From the NCBI RefSeq assembly GCF_036884655.1, contig NC_088355.1, positions 38,755,001-38,819,000 on the forward strand: DNA of 64,000 nt, in the 5' to 3' direction. The position numbers and the translations under genes are program-made. This DNA comes from Musa acuminata AAA Group (taxonomy: Eukaryota; Streptophyta; Magnoliopsida; Zingiberales; Musaceae). A model generated the notes under the pieces. The model worked only from the letters and a program-made list of their open reading frames with translations. It did not search any database and was not told the origin of the DNA. Below, piece after piece: positions 13,033 through 25,650 of the stretch (positions are counted from its first letter, which is position 1; every line of letters begins with the position of its first letter).

Positions 13033-15117
13033 TCATGATGCAACTGTAGTAGAGGACGTCGTGACGCTCATCGCCGAGAATCTGGCTGTGCGTTCCGCCT
13101 CCACGGCAGCCGCCCACCGCCGGCAGATCCGACTCAGCGACGCCGCCTTCCGCCTCGCCCGCTCCGTCCCCGCCCCCATCAGCTCCCAGATCACCCACTC
13201 GATCCCCGGCATGGCCGCCAGCTCCGCCACCACCCCCGACTCCGACCGCCGGCACACCGCCACCAGAGCCGCCGCTGCGCTCTCCCTCGCCCAGTCCGAC
13301 CCCCGCCGTAGCAACCCGACCAGCCGCGCAACCGCCCCCTCCGCCTTCGCCACGGCCTCCGCTCCGCCCCTCCTCGCCACTGCCGCCAGCACCGCCGCCG
13401 CCTCCTCCGCGACCTCCGGCTCTCCCACGGCTTCCAGTGCCGCCCCCACCACCCCCCCCTCCACCAGCCGCCCGGTATTTTCCCGGTCCCCGGCGAGGCT
13501 ATGGATGGCTGCCATGGCGTCCTTCTTTGAGCTGGCGGGGCCGTGGCGCGCCATCTGCAGCAGCACCTCCACCACCCGGGGGTGTCGTGCGAGTCGCCGG
13601 CGGTAGGAGTGGATGGAGGAGAGGCTGAGCACGGTGGCGGCAGCGTTCTCCTTCGCCCGCCACTTGGCGCCCTCTGCCAGGACGTGGACGATCCCGTCGA
13701 CGGCGCCATCCGCGTGCATGATGAGCCGCTTGTTGGCCTCCAGGATCGAAAGGTTGAGCAGCGCAGTCACCGCGCTGACCTGGAGCCCAGCGTCGTCCGA
13801 TCGGAGCAGCGGGAGGAGGAGGGGAATCGCACCGGCCTCCGCTACGAATGCGCGGTTGTCGGAGCCGTGCTTGGCCAGCAGTCGGAGTTCGTGGACCACC
13901 CGGTGCGCGGCATCCGTACACGGCGCCGCCGCGAGCTCCTCCACGAGGAAGGACGCAGTCATTCTTGCCGCCTCGAGCGCAGCCTTGTTAGCCGCTGCTG
14001 TCGTGGCGTTGTCGGCATCGGCTTGCTCGTTGCTGGTGACGTCGGCTCCGTCGAAGGGAAGGTTGTTGTCGCGGCACCAGCAGCAGATGAGGTTCTTGAG
14101 GGCGCGATTGGGGACGAGCTCGAGGTGGGCGAGGGCTTGGCCGGACTTGGGGCAGGTGGCATGGCCGGAGCCGATCCATCGAACGATGGAGTCCCTATCG
14201 TACGTCTGTCCGGTGGCCACCACCATCGGATCCCGCATGAGGTCCAGCGATATCGGGCACCGGAAGTCTGCCGGCACCGCGAGGTCCTCCGCCTCGGAGA
14301 AGGGCGATTTCTTGCCGTCGGCACCGGCGGAGGTGTCCAATCTGGGAGTTGATGCCCCGAACAGGACGTACCTAGCGTATCGTAGGATCGACGCGAGGGC
14401 CACCATGGCCGGCACCCATCTGTCGGCGGCGGCGCCGTCGGCGATGTCGCGCTCGAGGCTGTCGATCTCGTGGCGGCAGTTCCATGAATCATCGATGCCG
14501 AGCCGCCGGAAGATCCCCTGCAGCGCGGCATGGTCGGGTACCGTCCCGCTCTCGACGAGTGCGATGAGCTCGAGAATATCTCGGCGGAGGGAGAGGGCAG
14601 CGGGATCGACGGCGGGGGAGGAACGTCGGAGCTGGCGGAGGAGGAGGCGGACGTGGTCCCTCACGTCCTCAGGAATCCGAAGCTCCGCCACAGGCAGGAT
14701 GTCAAGGAAGGTGGCGAGGTCGACAACTTGCTCGTGGATCTCAGCGGCAAGGGGCTCGGCCCGGAAGAGGACGAAAGCGCGGCTGCGGGCGGAGCAATGG
14801 TCAAAATGGGCCTTGAGGCGGTGGAGAACGAGAAGAATCTCGCGGAAGCAAAGCGAAGCCAATCGCGGGAGGGCAAAGTCAACGCAGCGGTCGTCGTCAT
14901 CTCGGACGGCGAGGAGTAGCTCCTCGAAGAGGAGGGAGAGCTGCTTAACGTTGCGGGGGACGGAGGAGAAGTTGGGATTAACACGAAGGGGGGACGACGA
15001 CGGCGAAGGTTGTTGGTGGGAGGAGACGTCACGGGAGACGAAGAGGAGGTGGCGGAGGAGGTCGGCGTCGGTGGACGGGTCGGGTGGCGGAGGAGGGGAG
15101 GAGGAGGAGGTGGCCAT
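13033..15117 (-). CDS. Plant U-box E3 ubiquitin ligase with ARM repeats (PUB16/17-like)
   Basis: An E3 ubiquitin ligase that would recruit E2 enzymes through its U-box and substrates through its armadillo repeats. Single exon, 694 residues, very GC-rich. From the N-terminus: a low-complexity SSSS/PPPPP start; the plant-specific U-box N-terminal helical domain (about 55-250) with LLFEELLLAVRD and HCSARSRAFVLF; the U-box (about 282-355) with ADFRCPISLDLMRDPMVV, GQTYDRDSIVRWI and CPKSGQAL; then ARM repeats (about 395-670), e.g. GAIPLLLPLLRSDDAGLQ and AVTALLNLSILEANKRLI. The intronless structure and UND-U-box-ARM order match PUB16/PUB17-type proteins, which act in defence and cell death. The exact orthologue is uncertain. 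It converges with the HAK gene. Long open frames on the opposite strand are a GC-bias artefact. Confidence 0.93.
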   Translation of the reverse strand: MATSSSSPPPPPDPSTDADLLRHLLFVSRDVSSHQQPSPSSSPLRVNPNFSSVPRNVKQLSLLFEELLLAVRDDDDRCVDFALPRLASLCFREILLVLHRLKAHFDHCSARSRAFVLFRAEPLAAEIHEQVVDLATFLDILPVAELRIPEDVRDHVRLLLRQLRRSSPAVDPAALSLRRDILELIALVESGTVPDHAALQGIFRRLGIDDSWNCRHEIDSLERDIADGAAADRWVPAMVALASILRYARYVLFGASTPRLDTSAGADGKKSPFSEAEDLAVPADFRCPISLDLMRDPMVVATGQTYDRDSIVRWIGSGHATCPKSGQALAHLELVPNRALKNLICCWCRDNNLPFDGADVTSNEQADADNATTAAANKAALEAARMTASFLVEELAAAPCTDAAHRVVHELRLLAKHGSDNRAFVAEAGAIPLLLPLLRSDDAGLQVSAVTALLNLSILEANKRLIMHADGAVDGIVHVLAEGAKWRAKENAAATVLSLSSIHSYRRRLARHPRVVEVLLQMARHGPASSKKDAMAAIHSLAGDRENTGRLVEGGVVGAALEAVGEPEVAEEAAAVLAAVARRGGAEAVAKAEGAVARLVGLLRRGSDWARESAAAALVAVCRRSESGVVAELAAMPGIEWVIWELMGAGTERARRKAASLSRICRRWAAAVEAERTARFSAMSVTTSSTTVAS

Positions 15118-15337
15118 GGAAGAAGCTGTCGTGTCCTCGATTCAAGCGTCGGGAGTCGTAACAGGAAAGGAAGGGGAGTTCGAGGGGTCTATATGGTGGT
15201 GGTGGTCGTCCGCTGCTGGTGCTGTTCAGTTATGTCGGCCGGAATTGCGTGGAAAGCAAGAGGATGTATGAGCTGGGGAGGAACAAGTGCGGTCGCCGCC
15301 CTCGTTACTTTTTCCCTGTGTTTCCTTGCTGGATTTG

Positions 15338-15343
15338 TTTTAT
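15338..15343 (-). promoter_or_regulatory. Candidate TATA box of the U-box gene
   Basis: TATAAA on the minus strand, 221-226 bp upstream of the ATG at 15117. This would give a leader of about 190 nt. It is the best TATA match in the proximal upstream region. Confidence 0.5.
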
Positions 15344-15535
15344 AGTTGGAGGATGGATGTGACAACCGTGCTCCATGAGAGAACGGCGAAGGTGGTGGCG
15401 GTCAAAGATGGTAGTAATCTAATACCAGTATGCGTGTTGGACAAGTCCACGCCCAATCTTTACGTTGATCTTTTCCCCAACAAAATTATTATTATTATTA
15501 TTTTTTCTTCTCTCAATTGGTCGATAACCGTAGAA

Positions 15536-15746
15536 CACGTGATGACGACAGTAAATGTCAACCGCCCACGTTGGTTATCGCCGGGGATTGTTGGTCAAAC
15601 GAGAACACGAGGCGTGACGTCACCTTGTTACCACTGGCACGTGTTCAATGAGAGGCCACGTCAAGGCCGGCTCGCGCTTCCGGACGTGGACATGCCACGT
15701 ATGTTCCGTGGATACGGTCACCTCGTATGCAACTTCCTTTCACGTG
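15536..15746. promoter_or_regulatory. Cluster of G-box and C-box (ACGT-core) elements upstream of the U-box gene
   Basis: Three perfect CACGTG palindromes (15536-15541, 15638-15643, 15741-15746) and a palindromic GTGACGTCAC (15614-15623) occur within about 210 bp. Additional ACGT cores (CCACGT) lie between them. ACGT cores are bound by plant bZIP factors and CACGTG also by bHLH factors (established). The cluster is about 420-630 bp upstream of the U-box gene start. It suggests ABA, stress or light control of that gene (inference). GGTCAAA, the complement of a W-box core, also occurs nearby. Confidence 0.6.
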
Positions 15747-16021
15747 TGTTTCGGCTGTGTCTTATACGACGGTCGAGATACGGGGAGCGGTAACCATGGC
15801 TTGGTCACAGCGGAGCATGGTAGGGATGATGCTAACTCAATACCATGTTTGCCTCTTGTTGAGATAATTGATAATATGAGAAAAAAATATGGTTAAATAT
15901 TTCACAAGCAACTTTATCTTTTTATCGAGATTTATTCTATCGACTTATTCTCCTCATCGGTAAACTAAACAAAACCTTCTTTTGACTCTTTCACGGGATT
16001 GAAGCGGCAACCTTCTCCTTC

Positions 16022-16024
<3 letters not shown>

Positions 16025-16053
<29 letters not shown>
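16025..16053. repeat. CT microsatellite
   Basis: Uninterrupted CT dinucleotide run of about 28 bp in intergenic DNA. Confidence 0.9.
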
Positions 16054-16054
<1 letters not shown>

Positions 16055-18724
16055 ACATCAATGACCGCTAGTTCTTGGTCTGACCTGTTCAGTAATATAC
16101 ACTTCTTAATATTAAGACAAGTCTAAGATGATGATTAGTTCTATCTTTGAGTAAGTAAAACCATCGTATCCTTAGACATTATCAGCAGAAAAATACTCTT
16201 TTTCGCTTCTTGTTTCCTTCAACTTAATCCTTCATTATTTGCATGTAGCGCCACGTAAAACATATTTTAGGGGCTGATGGAATCGATGAGAGATGTGACG
16301 ATTAATGTTTTACGACCTCATTCTTAATATTAAGACTCGCTCGTCGTCTCTTTCTAAAGCATTTGATCGGCCATTATAGATGGAAAAGGTCTTCGACTAG
16401 TGATGAAACTTTCCAAAAGCCATACATCCACTTAGGAAAAAAAGAGAGGTAAAGAGATCGCATTGGAGCAATCATTGTTAGTTCTTCGACATCATGACAC
16501 AAACAATACTATTCATCACAATTCCAACCACCCAACACAATTTATGCCTCCTGCTTGCTTCGTCAATCCACCACCACATAGCAACAACCTTAGTCTGTTT
16601 TCTATAATACCTTACAGCCACCCAACAATAATAATAGGACATGAGAGATTCCAAAGCCATGATCAGCTGTATCAAAAAGACAATGCATGATGAAGGAGAG
16701 AGAAGCGGAAGAAGCCAACGCAACATACTTGCAATAAAGACCCATAGAAGAAGCTCTTGAAGTTCAACACAAACTTCAGATCGCCATCCAATAAAGAGCA
16801 AAGTCAATTTTGCATGGGAATAATGGCATCTGAATCAAACAAGGTCTTAGTCAAAGAAGTTAGGCTTAGATGGACATATTCATGTATGTGCATCAGATGA
16901 AAGGATCAAGAGAATAATCTCACATCGCGTATAACTCATAACATGAAAACTTAAGATCTTGGATTGAATTGATGTCCAACCTGATATATATATCCTAACT
17001 TTAACCAATTTGATTCATATTAATTGTTATTTGATTTCTTATATAAAATGGAAAGGGAGAAAAAGAACCTTATATTTTATTAATATCAATTGTGTATACA
17101 TCATGTCTACTAATTGTAGTAGACATCATTGTGAGCAATTTGAATGATGCTAGAATTTTCACAATAAACTTGTGGAATGAGACTCGTAAATCTTAAAGCA
17201 ACTAATACAACCAAAGCGATTGATTCTGTATGTCCAATCTTTTGATAATATTTATAAAATATTTTTTTTCTTCGTTCCAATTACTCGAGTCATGACCAAC
17301 GTAGAGGGTGAACTCATTAGAGAGGTTCTCGAACCGGAGGGAGAGGAGCTGCACCACGACCACCACGATGATCTCGAGCACTCATCGTGCTTAGTTGATC
17401 CCTTTTATATAATAACTTTGACATCTAACATGATACAATAGCTTAATAGATAAATTTTGATCCGAATAAGGGTGAGCCGCGCTCTTACTAGTAGATGCTA
17501 GATGGACATGATAATCAAGTTATGGTTTGACTGAATGAGGACGAACGACACTCTAACAAATAGATATAGATCGATAAGTAGACCACTATAGCATTAGAAA
17601 AGATACAAATAATGTGCATTAACATTGAGAAGTTTAACTTGGATTCATCATTATTTAATTTTTATTTATATACAAATCACTTACTTGCTCCAAAATAAAT
17701 AAATTTTAAAAATATAATATGCTTTGTATATATTTTAATATTATCTATAATATGATATTTAGAAAATTATTTATATGAAATTATTTATGTATTTTTTTTT
17801 TTTACACAACACATCTCCAACTTATCCCCATCTAATTTTTACAATTTTCTCAATCTAGTATTTTCCTATCAGAGTAAGTATATATATGATGAAATCAGCA
17901 CATGAGAGACCCAAATTGAAATGATCACTTGAAACCCTAAAAATTAGGGTGGAAGGTTTCTAAAAGGTAGAAAAATACAAGAAAGAAAACGAAAACTATT
18001 CCATTCATCCATGACCCAAATCACGCTATCCAAGAGCGATAAATAATGAAGAACAACATTAATCTTATACAAGTTTTTCTACTCCTTTAGGATCCACATC
18101 TGACCCTTTCTTTTGCTGAGTCCATCGCACTGAATTGGTGTGCCAAAGAAGACCTAATCTGACCTACCCTAACCTAACCTAACCCAACCATGTCACGCAA
18201 GTTTTCTAGTCAATTCATGGATGGCTGGCCAGTCTCGATTTGGTACACCAAAGGCAATAAGAGAGAGGGGCCCAGCCGAGCAAACCAATCACGTGGTGGG
18301 TGGCGTTGTTGGCACGTCTCCATCTTCTCGATTTAGTTTTGGATATATTTATTTCCTATAAATACAAAAGAAATTTATGGAATGAGATCTGCAAATATAT
18401 TTTAGATGTAAATTCGATACGTTCATTTCGACAAACAAAATTTTCCTTTTCATTTTCCAAATCTCAAAATCGAAAATAAAAAATGCTTTAATATTTTTAA
18501 GATTAAATAAATTCTTTTTGTGTTATTGTGCTAAGAAGGATCTCTTTCATGCTCACCAGCTATCATCATCGCTCGTCAGCACGTAGAAGAGGAGATGGCA
18601 CTGTTTTCTTTCGTTCCATCGCACGCCACATTAACATCCTCTTTTTGGTAGATGAAGTGATCACATTTCTCGGGACGGGTATCGAAGAGTAAGTGTTCGT
18701 TCGTTGCTTCCCATCAATCGACCT

Positions 18725-18761
18725 TTCTTCTTCTTTTCTTCTTCTTCTTCTTCTTCTTCTT
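18725..18761. repeat. CTT trinucleotide repeat
   Basis: CTT/TTC run with a single interruption, about 36 bp. The minus-strand Lys/Arg-rich frame and the plus-strand Leu/Ser-rich frame over it are artefacts of the repeat. Confidence 0.85.
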
Positions 18762-21700
18762 AGCAGCAGAATCATGGATGGTTGCAAGATGAGTTGGGGA
18801 GGAAATATCCAAGAACGAAGGTGGGTGGCGGGTCTCCTTCGACATCATGTCGCAGGTAAGAGGGGATGCAGACATGGCATTCCCCACCGACAGCGGTGCG
18901 TTGGTTGACAACACCCAACGCGGAGATGACGTGCTCCGTGTCAATACTCGTAGCTGTAAGTGTCCGTCACGCTGTCTGCTCGCGACTTAAATCATGACCT
19001 AATAGTGACATCATTATATTTGACTGCCAATTTAAACCTCCGTACGTGTGATTCAATCAAAATAATGAACATATGATATCACTAGATTTGATTATCAATC
19101 GGAAACTCCACGTTTAGCATTTGGTCAAATATTAAATAATCATCAAAACTTAGACATATGATTTTGAGTGTCAATCAAACATTTAAAATCCATTTTTAGT
19201 CATTATAATTTTGATCATTTACTACTTAAGCTCTTATGATTTAATCTTCTGCATGTACTCCATTAAAAATATTGATATTATTTTTAGATACGAATAAGTC
19301 ATAAAAAATTAAGTAGTTCACGATAAAAACCACAAGGGTTAAAATGAACATTAACCAAATAAACAATTAGTTAAGGCTCGATATGTCGACCAATTAAATC
19401 ATAATCAACTAATTAAAGCTTGACATGTGACATCGTTAGATTTACCTACCAATCAAAACTCAACATTAAGCATACGGTCAAACCATAAACAATCAACAAG
19501 ATGATGATGTGATGTCACACATGTTAAACGTATTTACTAATGATAACGTGTGATATCACACACACGTTAAATGCATTCATCTATGAACAAATCAAACTCC
19601 CTTCGTTAGATTTAGAGCATCAAAGAAACATAATTTTGTAGGATCTTTCGAGGTACGAGAGATATTTTCTCATGAAAAAAAGATGAACGATTTAAGGGAT
19701 TATTAAATTTGGTGATATGATATATTTTGATTTGAAGAATAAATAAGATCCGATTAACATATTGGCGACCATTCTTAATACTAACAATCCTACCATCAAA
19801 CAAGAGTCAAGATGCATTCATCGGTAAGGTATATCTAAGATAAGTGTGTCGAGTTCATCATCATTATAAGCTATATCACAAATGTGGTGAATACCTTAGT
19901 TTTTAAAGGTTCTAAACATTACAATTGGAAACAGAAAGCTCAGCCTGAATGATATGAAGCTTCTGCCTGTCTGACAGTAAATGAAATGTATTCTCCATAT
20001 TGTTTTCTGAAGGAAGCAGGAAACATACACCAAGAATGGGCTCAATCACCTCATTGGCCAGATACGAGGTGGGAGAGTGCTTTGGCATGTAGTTATCCTC
20101 CGAGGCCTCTTTCCTCTCGATCTCAATCGACATGAAACCCCTCTTTCTCTTCTGAGATTGACAATCAAACATGAGCTTATCTTTAAACCTAATCGAGACA
20201 AGATTTACTCCTTTATATTCTCGATACGATGACATGGAAAAGAAAGAAATCTATCCCTTATCTAAAGATCGAGACAAGATAATTTTAAGTGCGAAATGAC
20301 GTTTACTTATTTATATTTATGCTTAGTAATTAAAAACTCATCTAAAATCTTTTTGACTGTGGGAATGAGATAAACCCTACAAGTCAATTGGATCAGTCGA
20401 TAGCTCGATCGAAAGCAACACATGTCTTGTCCGAGGACGACGTTCTTAGGCATTATAATGTAAATGATAGGTAGATGATTTGGACTATTTTATGTACATA
20501 CATGCATGCATACCGACACATATATTTATGTGTGTGTGTGATGCACGTTTAGATAGGATAAGACTGACACAACAGCCAGTCGCGGCATGCCACCAACCTC
20601 CCTCATCTCCACTGCTCTCTTCACGTCCACAGTCATTGAACCCAAAGAGCCTTCGTGTGGCTCCTAAGAAGATAAAGCAGCAAAAGAGATAAAGGCGCCG
20701 ACATGATTTAAATGCTTAGCTTTTTGTCCGAGGGAATCAGATGCGAGTCCTAACAAATGATTCGACTCTTAATCGCAGTCATGGAATGCATGCATTCTAG
20801 TGTTTAAAATGAAGCTAATAGTAGTGTAATATCAACTCAAGTCTTTCTATTAATTTAATATGAGATTAAATATTTTTATTAAAAATAAAAATATTTATAA
20901 ATAATATTATATTATATTATTTAATTAGGTAATATATATTATAAATATAATTAAATTCTTATTATGATTATCGATCGTGAAAGTGAGGATTAGGGTTTTC
21001 GAAAAAGAATATTTTTACCACAAAAGATTTTAATCTCTGTCATTAAATTTTACTTTTCAATTATATCCTTCAAAAATTAGATATTTCTATTATATATCCC
21101 AAAAAAAATTATACTTTTACTCTTCAAAAATTAAAAAAAATTTGAGTTAGAAATTAAAAATTTATGCTGATTAACGTTGATAATTATTGTGACTAATAGA
21201 AAGAAAGTCCTGGTATGATTCTTTAGAAGATGATCCTCATGAGAGAGACTCTCCTAATTATTTATTCTAGACACTTTCCTCTTGCTCGTAAAAAGATAGA
21301 ACCTATTACGGATGAACCAACCCAACAAGTCATTGAGTGATTATAGATCTTTTCTTATCTCTTTTTTATTCATAATTCATCGCTTTTAGTAATTCTATGA
21401 AAAATAAGAAGAGAGGAGAAGATTGAGTTTTGCTTTTCTTTCATATTAGCATCACCCTTTCAAAATTTTGATCTTTCATTAATTGACTTTATTTTTCTGA
21501 CATTAAAATTTTTCGTATAAGAGTATATTATGGTTTTTATATTTATAATTAAATGTTATGATAGATTTTGATTGTTCTACATATAGAGAGGGTTTGTAAT
21601 TAATCAAGGTTCACTTCCAAGTATATCTCAGAGATTAGGGGATTAGGCCAAAACCTTATAAAAATTATATCGAGAGCATATCCAACAAAATTCCTTTGAT

Positions 21701-22237
21701 GATTAAATTAGAAAGAACTCAAGAGACTTATAGAGTAATGACTTGTCAAATTGATTCGAATGATGCATGGAGTTGAGTCAACGTCCTCATTTGCACCATG
21801 CTATTAGACCTACAGGTTGGAACACATAACGTGTCGACTCGATAGGATGGCATGCAGACGATCATCTATATATTATATCTATAAGCAACAAAAATATAAT
21901 TCAATCAATAAAACAAAATTTTCAGCAAAATCACATCCAAAGTGGAAGAAAGGTTATTTTTTTTTATATTATTCTTACAATCTAACCTATCAAAAATATA
22001 TACTTGCTAGTTAGTGTAGTTTTGAGGCTATAATTAGGGGTCATTCATAATACTTGAACCTACTTTATTAGTAGTAGTATATTATCTATCCAATCTTCTT
22101 GATGTAGGAAACACGTCATGACGTTGTCAAATATTGTGAAGTTGATTGATTGCTAGCACAATTTTCGTGTTGCCTTCTTCACCGATGATTGTGCCTTAGG
22201 ATCAATGAGTCTTAACCACTCGTCAAGTGTCGTGTTG

Positions 22238-22272
22238 CATCCTTTTCCCTCCACATATGTTATATTCCATCA

Positions 22273-22332
<60 letters not shown>

Positions 22333-22345
22333 AGGGAAAAGGATG
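22238..22345. repeat. Inverted repeat with microsatellite loop
   Basis: CATCCTTTTCCCTCCA at 22238-22253 is perfectly complementary to TGGAGGGAAAAGGATG at 22330-22345. The bases beyond (ATAT on the inner side) extend the match almost perfectly. The loop is a run of TC (about 22274-22293) followed by TA (about 22294-22330), itself partly self-complementary. It could be a small foldback element or a microsatellite-mediated inversion. Confidence 0.75.
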
Positions 22346-23129
22346 ACGTATTATTGCTGATAAAGCGTGCCACCATCTTTACGACTTCGTTTATAGATTC
22401 TACGACTTGATGTGGGACCAACTTAAAAGAGCACCAAGTCATTCTCCACCGCCATGTCTATAAAGTCGAATTAGAGAAATACTTGATAGATTCAAATAAA
22501 AGAGCACCTTATTTTCAACAAAACATCTAAAACAATATTTTTCCATTGATCACAAAGTTACATATTGAATATTATAAATACAAAGCATGAACAAGCAATT
22601 CTCTTAAATTTGATGATAGTTACATATTAGATTTGATTATCAACACACGACTAAACGATAGTTTGCTGTGATATGTTTTTACTATTCAAAATCATTCAAT
22701 GCTTTTATTCGAGATATCAAAATTTATTCATCGCTCATTTCAGTTATTAATTAGTGATAAAAAAATATATAGTCAGTCAATTTTCACCCATTGTGCAAAT
22801 ATCATATAAAATCCGTAGAAAGAAAATACTCAAATAACCTGTTATCTGTTTGCCCACATAGATATGAGTCAAAGGGACAGTTCGAGATAATTACAAGATG
22901 CCTCATCTATATAATATTTATAAAAATATTTTGTAGGAGTCCAAAGGGTAGCTCGGGACAATTATAAATTGTCTTCTCTAAAGAATCTTGATAAAAATAT
23001 TTTCTTTCTAAGGTCAAGTACAAAAATGCATCCTCAACTCTAAATAAGAGGGCTGAAAATCGATAACATAAGCATAGAGAAATTGCTCTCGAGATTAGCT
23101 TAAACGTCAAAGAGATCGGCTTGGGAAGC

Positions 23130-23260
23130 CTCTTTCAATTTTATTCTCAGTGCGAGTAACATATCGGGAAGAGATACTTTCCACCTCGGACGACTCTATG
23201 CATATAAATCAGGGCCACATTAGATTGATAAGGACGTCAACAATATTTTTTGATAACAAA
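23130..23260. repeat. Second LTR-like relic
   Basis: A segment with CGGGAAGAGATACTTTCCACC, then tctatgcatata and aaggacgtcaacaatattt, resembles the arrangement of the relic near 2430-2690. The order of blocks is the same although sequence identity is low. Likely eroded LTR ends of one Gypsy-like family (inference). Confidence 0.25.
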
Positions 23261-25429
23261 TTAACTTTCTACTTTGTATGTCCTCTGAGACGGGTTACAA
23301 ACGAGTCTCACGACTTAGATTAAATATATTACATTTGGTCATAATTTTCACGAGCTTTTGTCCCTACAAAATTTGAAGTCCGGAGATAAACTTGAACATC
23401 TTGCACGAGTAAATGGACCAGACTAAGTTAACTCTATCACATTGAATTGATAATTTTGATTTAACAAGCAAATGAGATTTATGTCTCGGCAAACGAATTA
23501 ATTAGAGAGTTCAACATCAATCGTAGACCCAATCCACCATGAATCGAACTCGACTTGATCCAATCACTCGGTGGTCGAATAAGATGTTCTCCGCGAACAA
23601 TTATCCATGAGGAACAAAATGGTTAGCACATCTTCAACGTTGCCCCTATAATATCATATCATGCATAGAAGCAAATGACCAATTCCACCAATTCATTTAA
23701 CGACGCATGTGAGTCAACGACTAAGAACTAATGTTGAGACTTCATCTGTTGCGTAGATTATAAGGAGCTATTACTACTTTCCATAAAGTAATGCTTTGTT
23801 TCCTCTTTATTCTGTTTCCACTTCGCGTCCAATGGTGTGGGATAAATAAATATTACTTTTATTTGGAGAAAAATTGCTCGTTCAAATAGATTTTTTTGGG
23901 GTCATAAATTGATTAATTTATTGTCAACGTGTTATGGTCCACAATCAACCTAATGCCATTTTTGCAAATCAATTTATTGTCACAAATGTTTTATCAAAAC
24001 ACAAAACTTTGTTTTGTTAATTACAAAATAAAAAAATTATCATAGCTTCTTTTAAACACACTCACGAATAAAATATTATTCTCAACTAATTTTCTCACCA
24101 ACTTATGCTAATAATATATATATTTTTTCTCTATCATCTTCGCCATCGTGTTCATAGTAGAATGATGTTCCGATTCTATCTTTAGATGCACTAAGGATAT
24201 ATGATTCGTCTTAAGACAATGATTTACGTTTTTAAAACCCTTGTAATATCTATTATTAATTCATTTATATATTATTCAATTAAAATACTTAATTAGAATG
24301 TATTATAATAATTTTATTATTGTTCGAACAAGAAAGATGTACAAAGTATATTTTTGAATATCCAAAAGAAGCACAACCAAACTCCTTCACACCACCGATT
24401 TCTACTATAACAATAACAATATATACATATATATTATAGAGGATTTCATACAAAATCTTTGATGCTAAAATACAAATTCATAATCCAATGTGCAAGTGAC
24501 AAAATGTACGTTTGCAAGATAATAATTTACGAGGAAAAGAAATGTTGTAGTAGGTTGATATGGGGGAGGCAACGAGTTTGGGTTCATCCACAAATGCATG
24601 TCATGATAAGTTTCCAAGCCGACAAAGGTGAGGCAAATCCACATGATTTCAATGAGTGTCACGTTGTGGTGGGATCTTTTGGAAAGCTCGTCCACTGCTT
24701 GACTTAACCTTTGTCTTTGTCTCTACCCAACACAACAAAACTGTGGTTTGGTAGGGCTTCTTTTTTTTTTGGTTTCTCAAGAAAAATTAGGAGAATGTCT
24801 ATGATATCAAATTTATTTGGAAGAATATGAATGAATGTTGGGTGAGTGTCGTTTCCTATGTGAATCAAACGTTTCATTATGTACGAAATGTTTTTATATA
24901 TCAATGATGATCTAATGATCAAATTAATTTTAATTATCAATCCAACACAATCCGATTTGATATGCTTTCCATGTAATAAATTAATATTATATCGTTATTG
25001 ACATAAGCACGAAGACTAATTATCTATTTTGAATGAGTCAGTATGATTTTATTCTTTCAGAATGACTTCCAAAAAAACTTATCTGAGAATGCAAAAGGCT
25101 TATAAACATTTGGTTCTTTTACTCCTCAACTAACGTGTAATTAAATATTTTTAACGATGGCCCCCGGAATCAATGGCTCATGACTCTCATTCTAGCTTTA
25201 AAATATTAGGGAAATAAAATCATTGATGTCTCTATCAGCATGATGTGGCCTTGATCTGCATGTGATGAGTCTTCTAGGATAGAGCATGATTTCTTCGTAC
25301 TCATTATCTATACAAAGACCAAGATTGAAGGTAGCTTCGCGAATTGATCCTTTTGATATTTAAATTAGTATCAAAATCCCTATCTCTAACCTAGAGTTCA
25401 TGATACGTTTTGATACTAACCCTGAGGAG

Positions 25430-25650
25430 AAAGAACATCTCCGAGCTATCCTTGAACTTTTGAGAATATTCTTACGAATATTCTATATGGGAGATAGTTT
25501 GTAACCGATCCGAGTTGCCCTCTTAATTTTCAAAAATATTCCTACAAATATACCATAAGGAAAATAGTTCATAACCTACCCGAACTACCATCTGAAATTT
25601 AAAAAATATTCTTACGAATATTTCACAAAGGAGCAAGCTCGATAACTAGG
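25430..25650. repeat. Degenerate tandem repeat, about 3 units of 70-80 bp
   Basis: Three successive segments share a layout: a GAGCTATC/GAGTTGCC/GAACTACC-like start, then tgaa..tttt..aaatattc, then a TTACGAATATT or TACAAATAT core, then an a-rich GGAGATAGTT or GGAAAATAGTT ending. Units differ by many substitutions, so the array is old. Confidence 0.5.

Noticed and set aside
13543..15345. Long plus-strand open frames (up to 552 codons) opposite the U-box gene
   Set aside because: They are composition artefacts of a very GC-rich gene on the other strand: Arg/Ser-rich, without domains, and they overlap a complete U-box/ARM protein.
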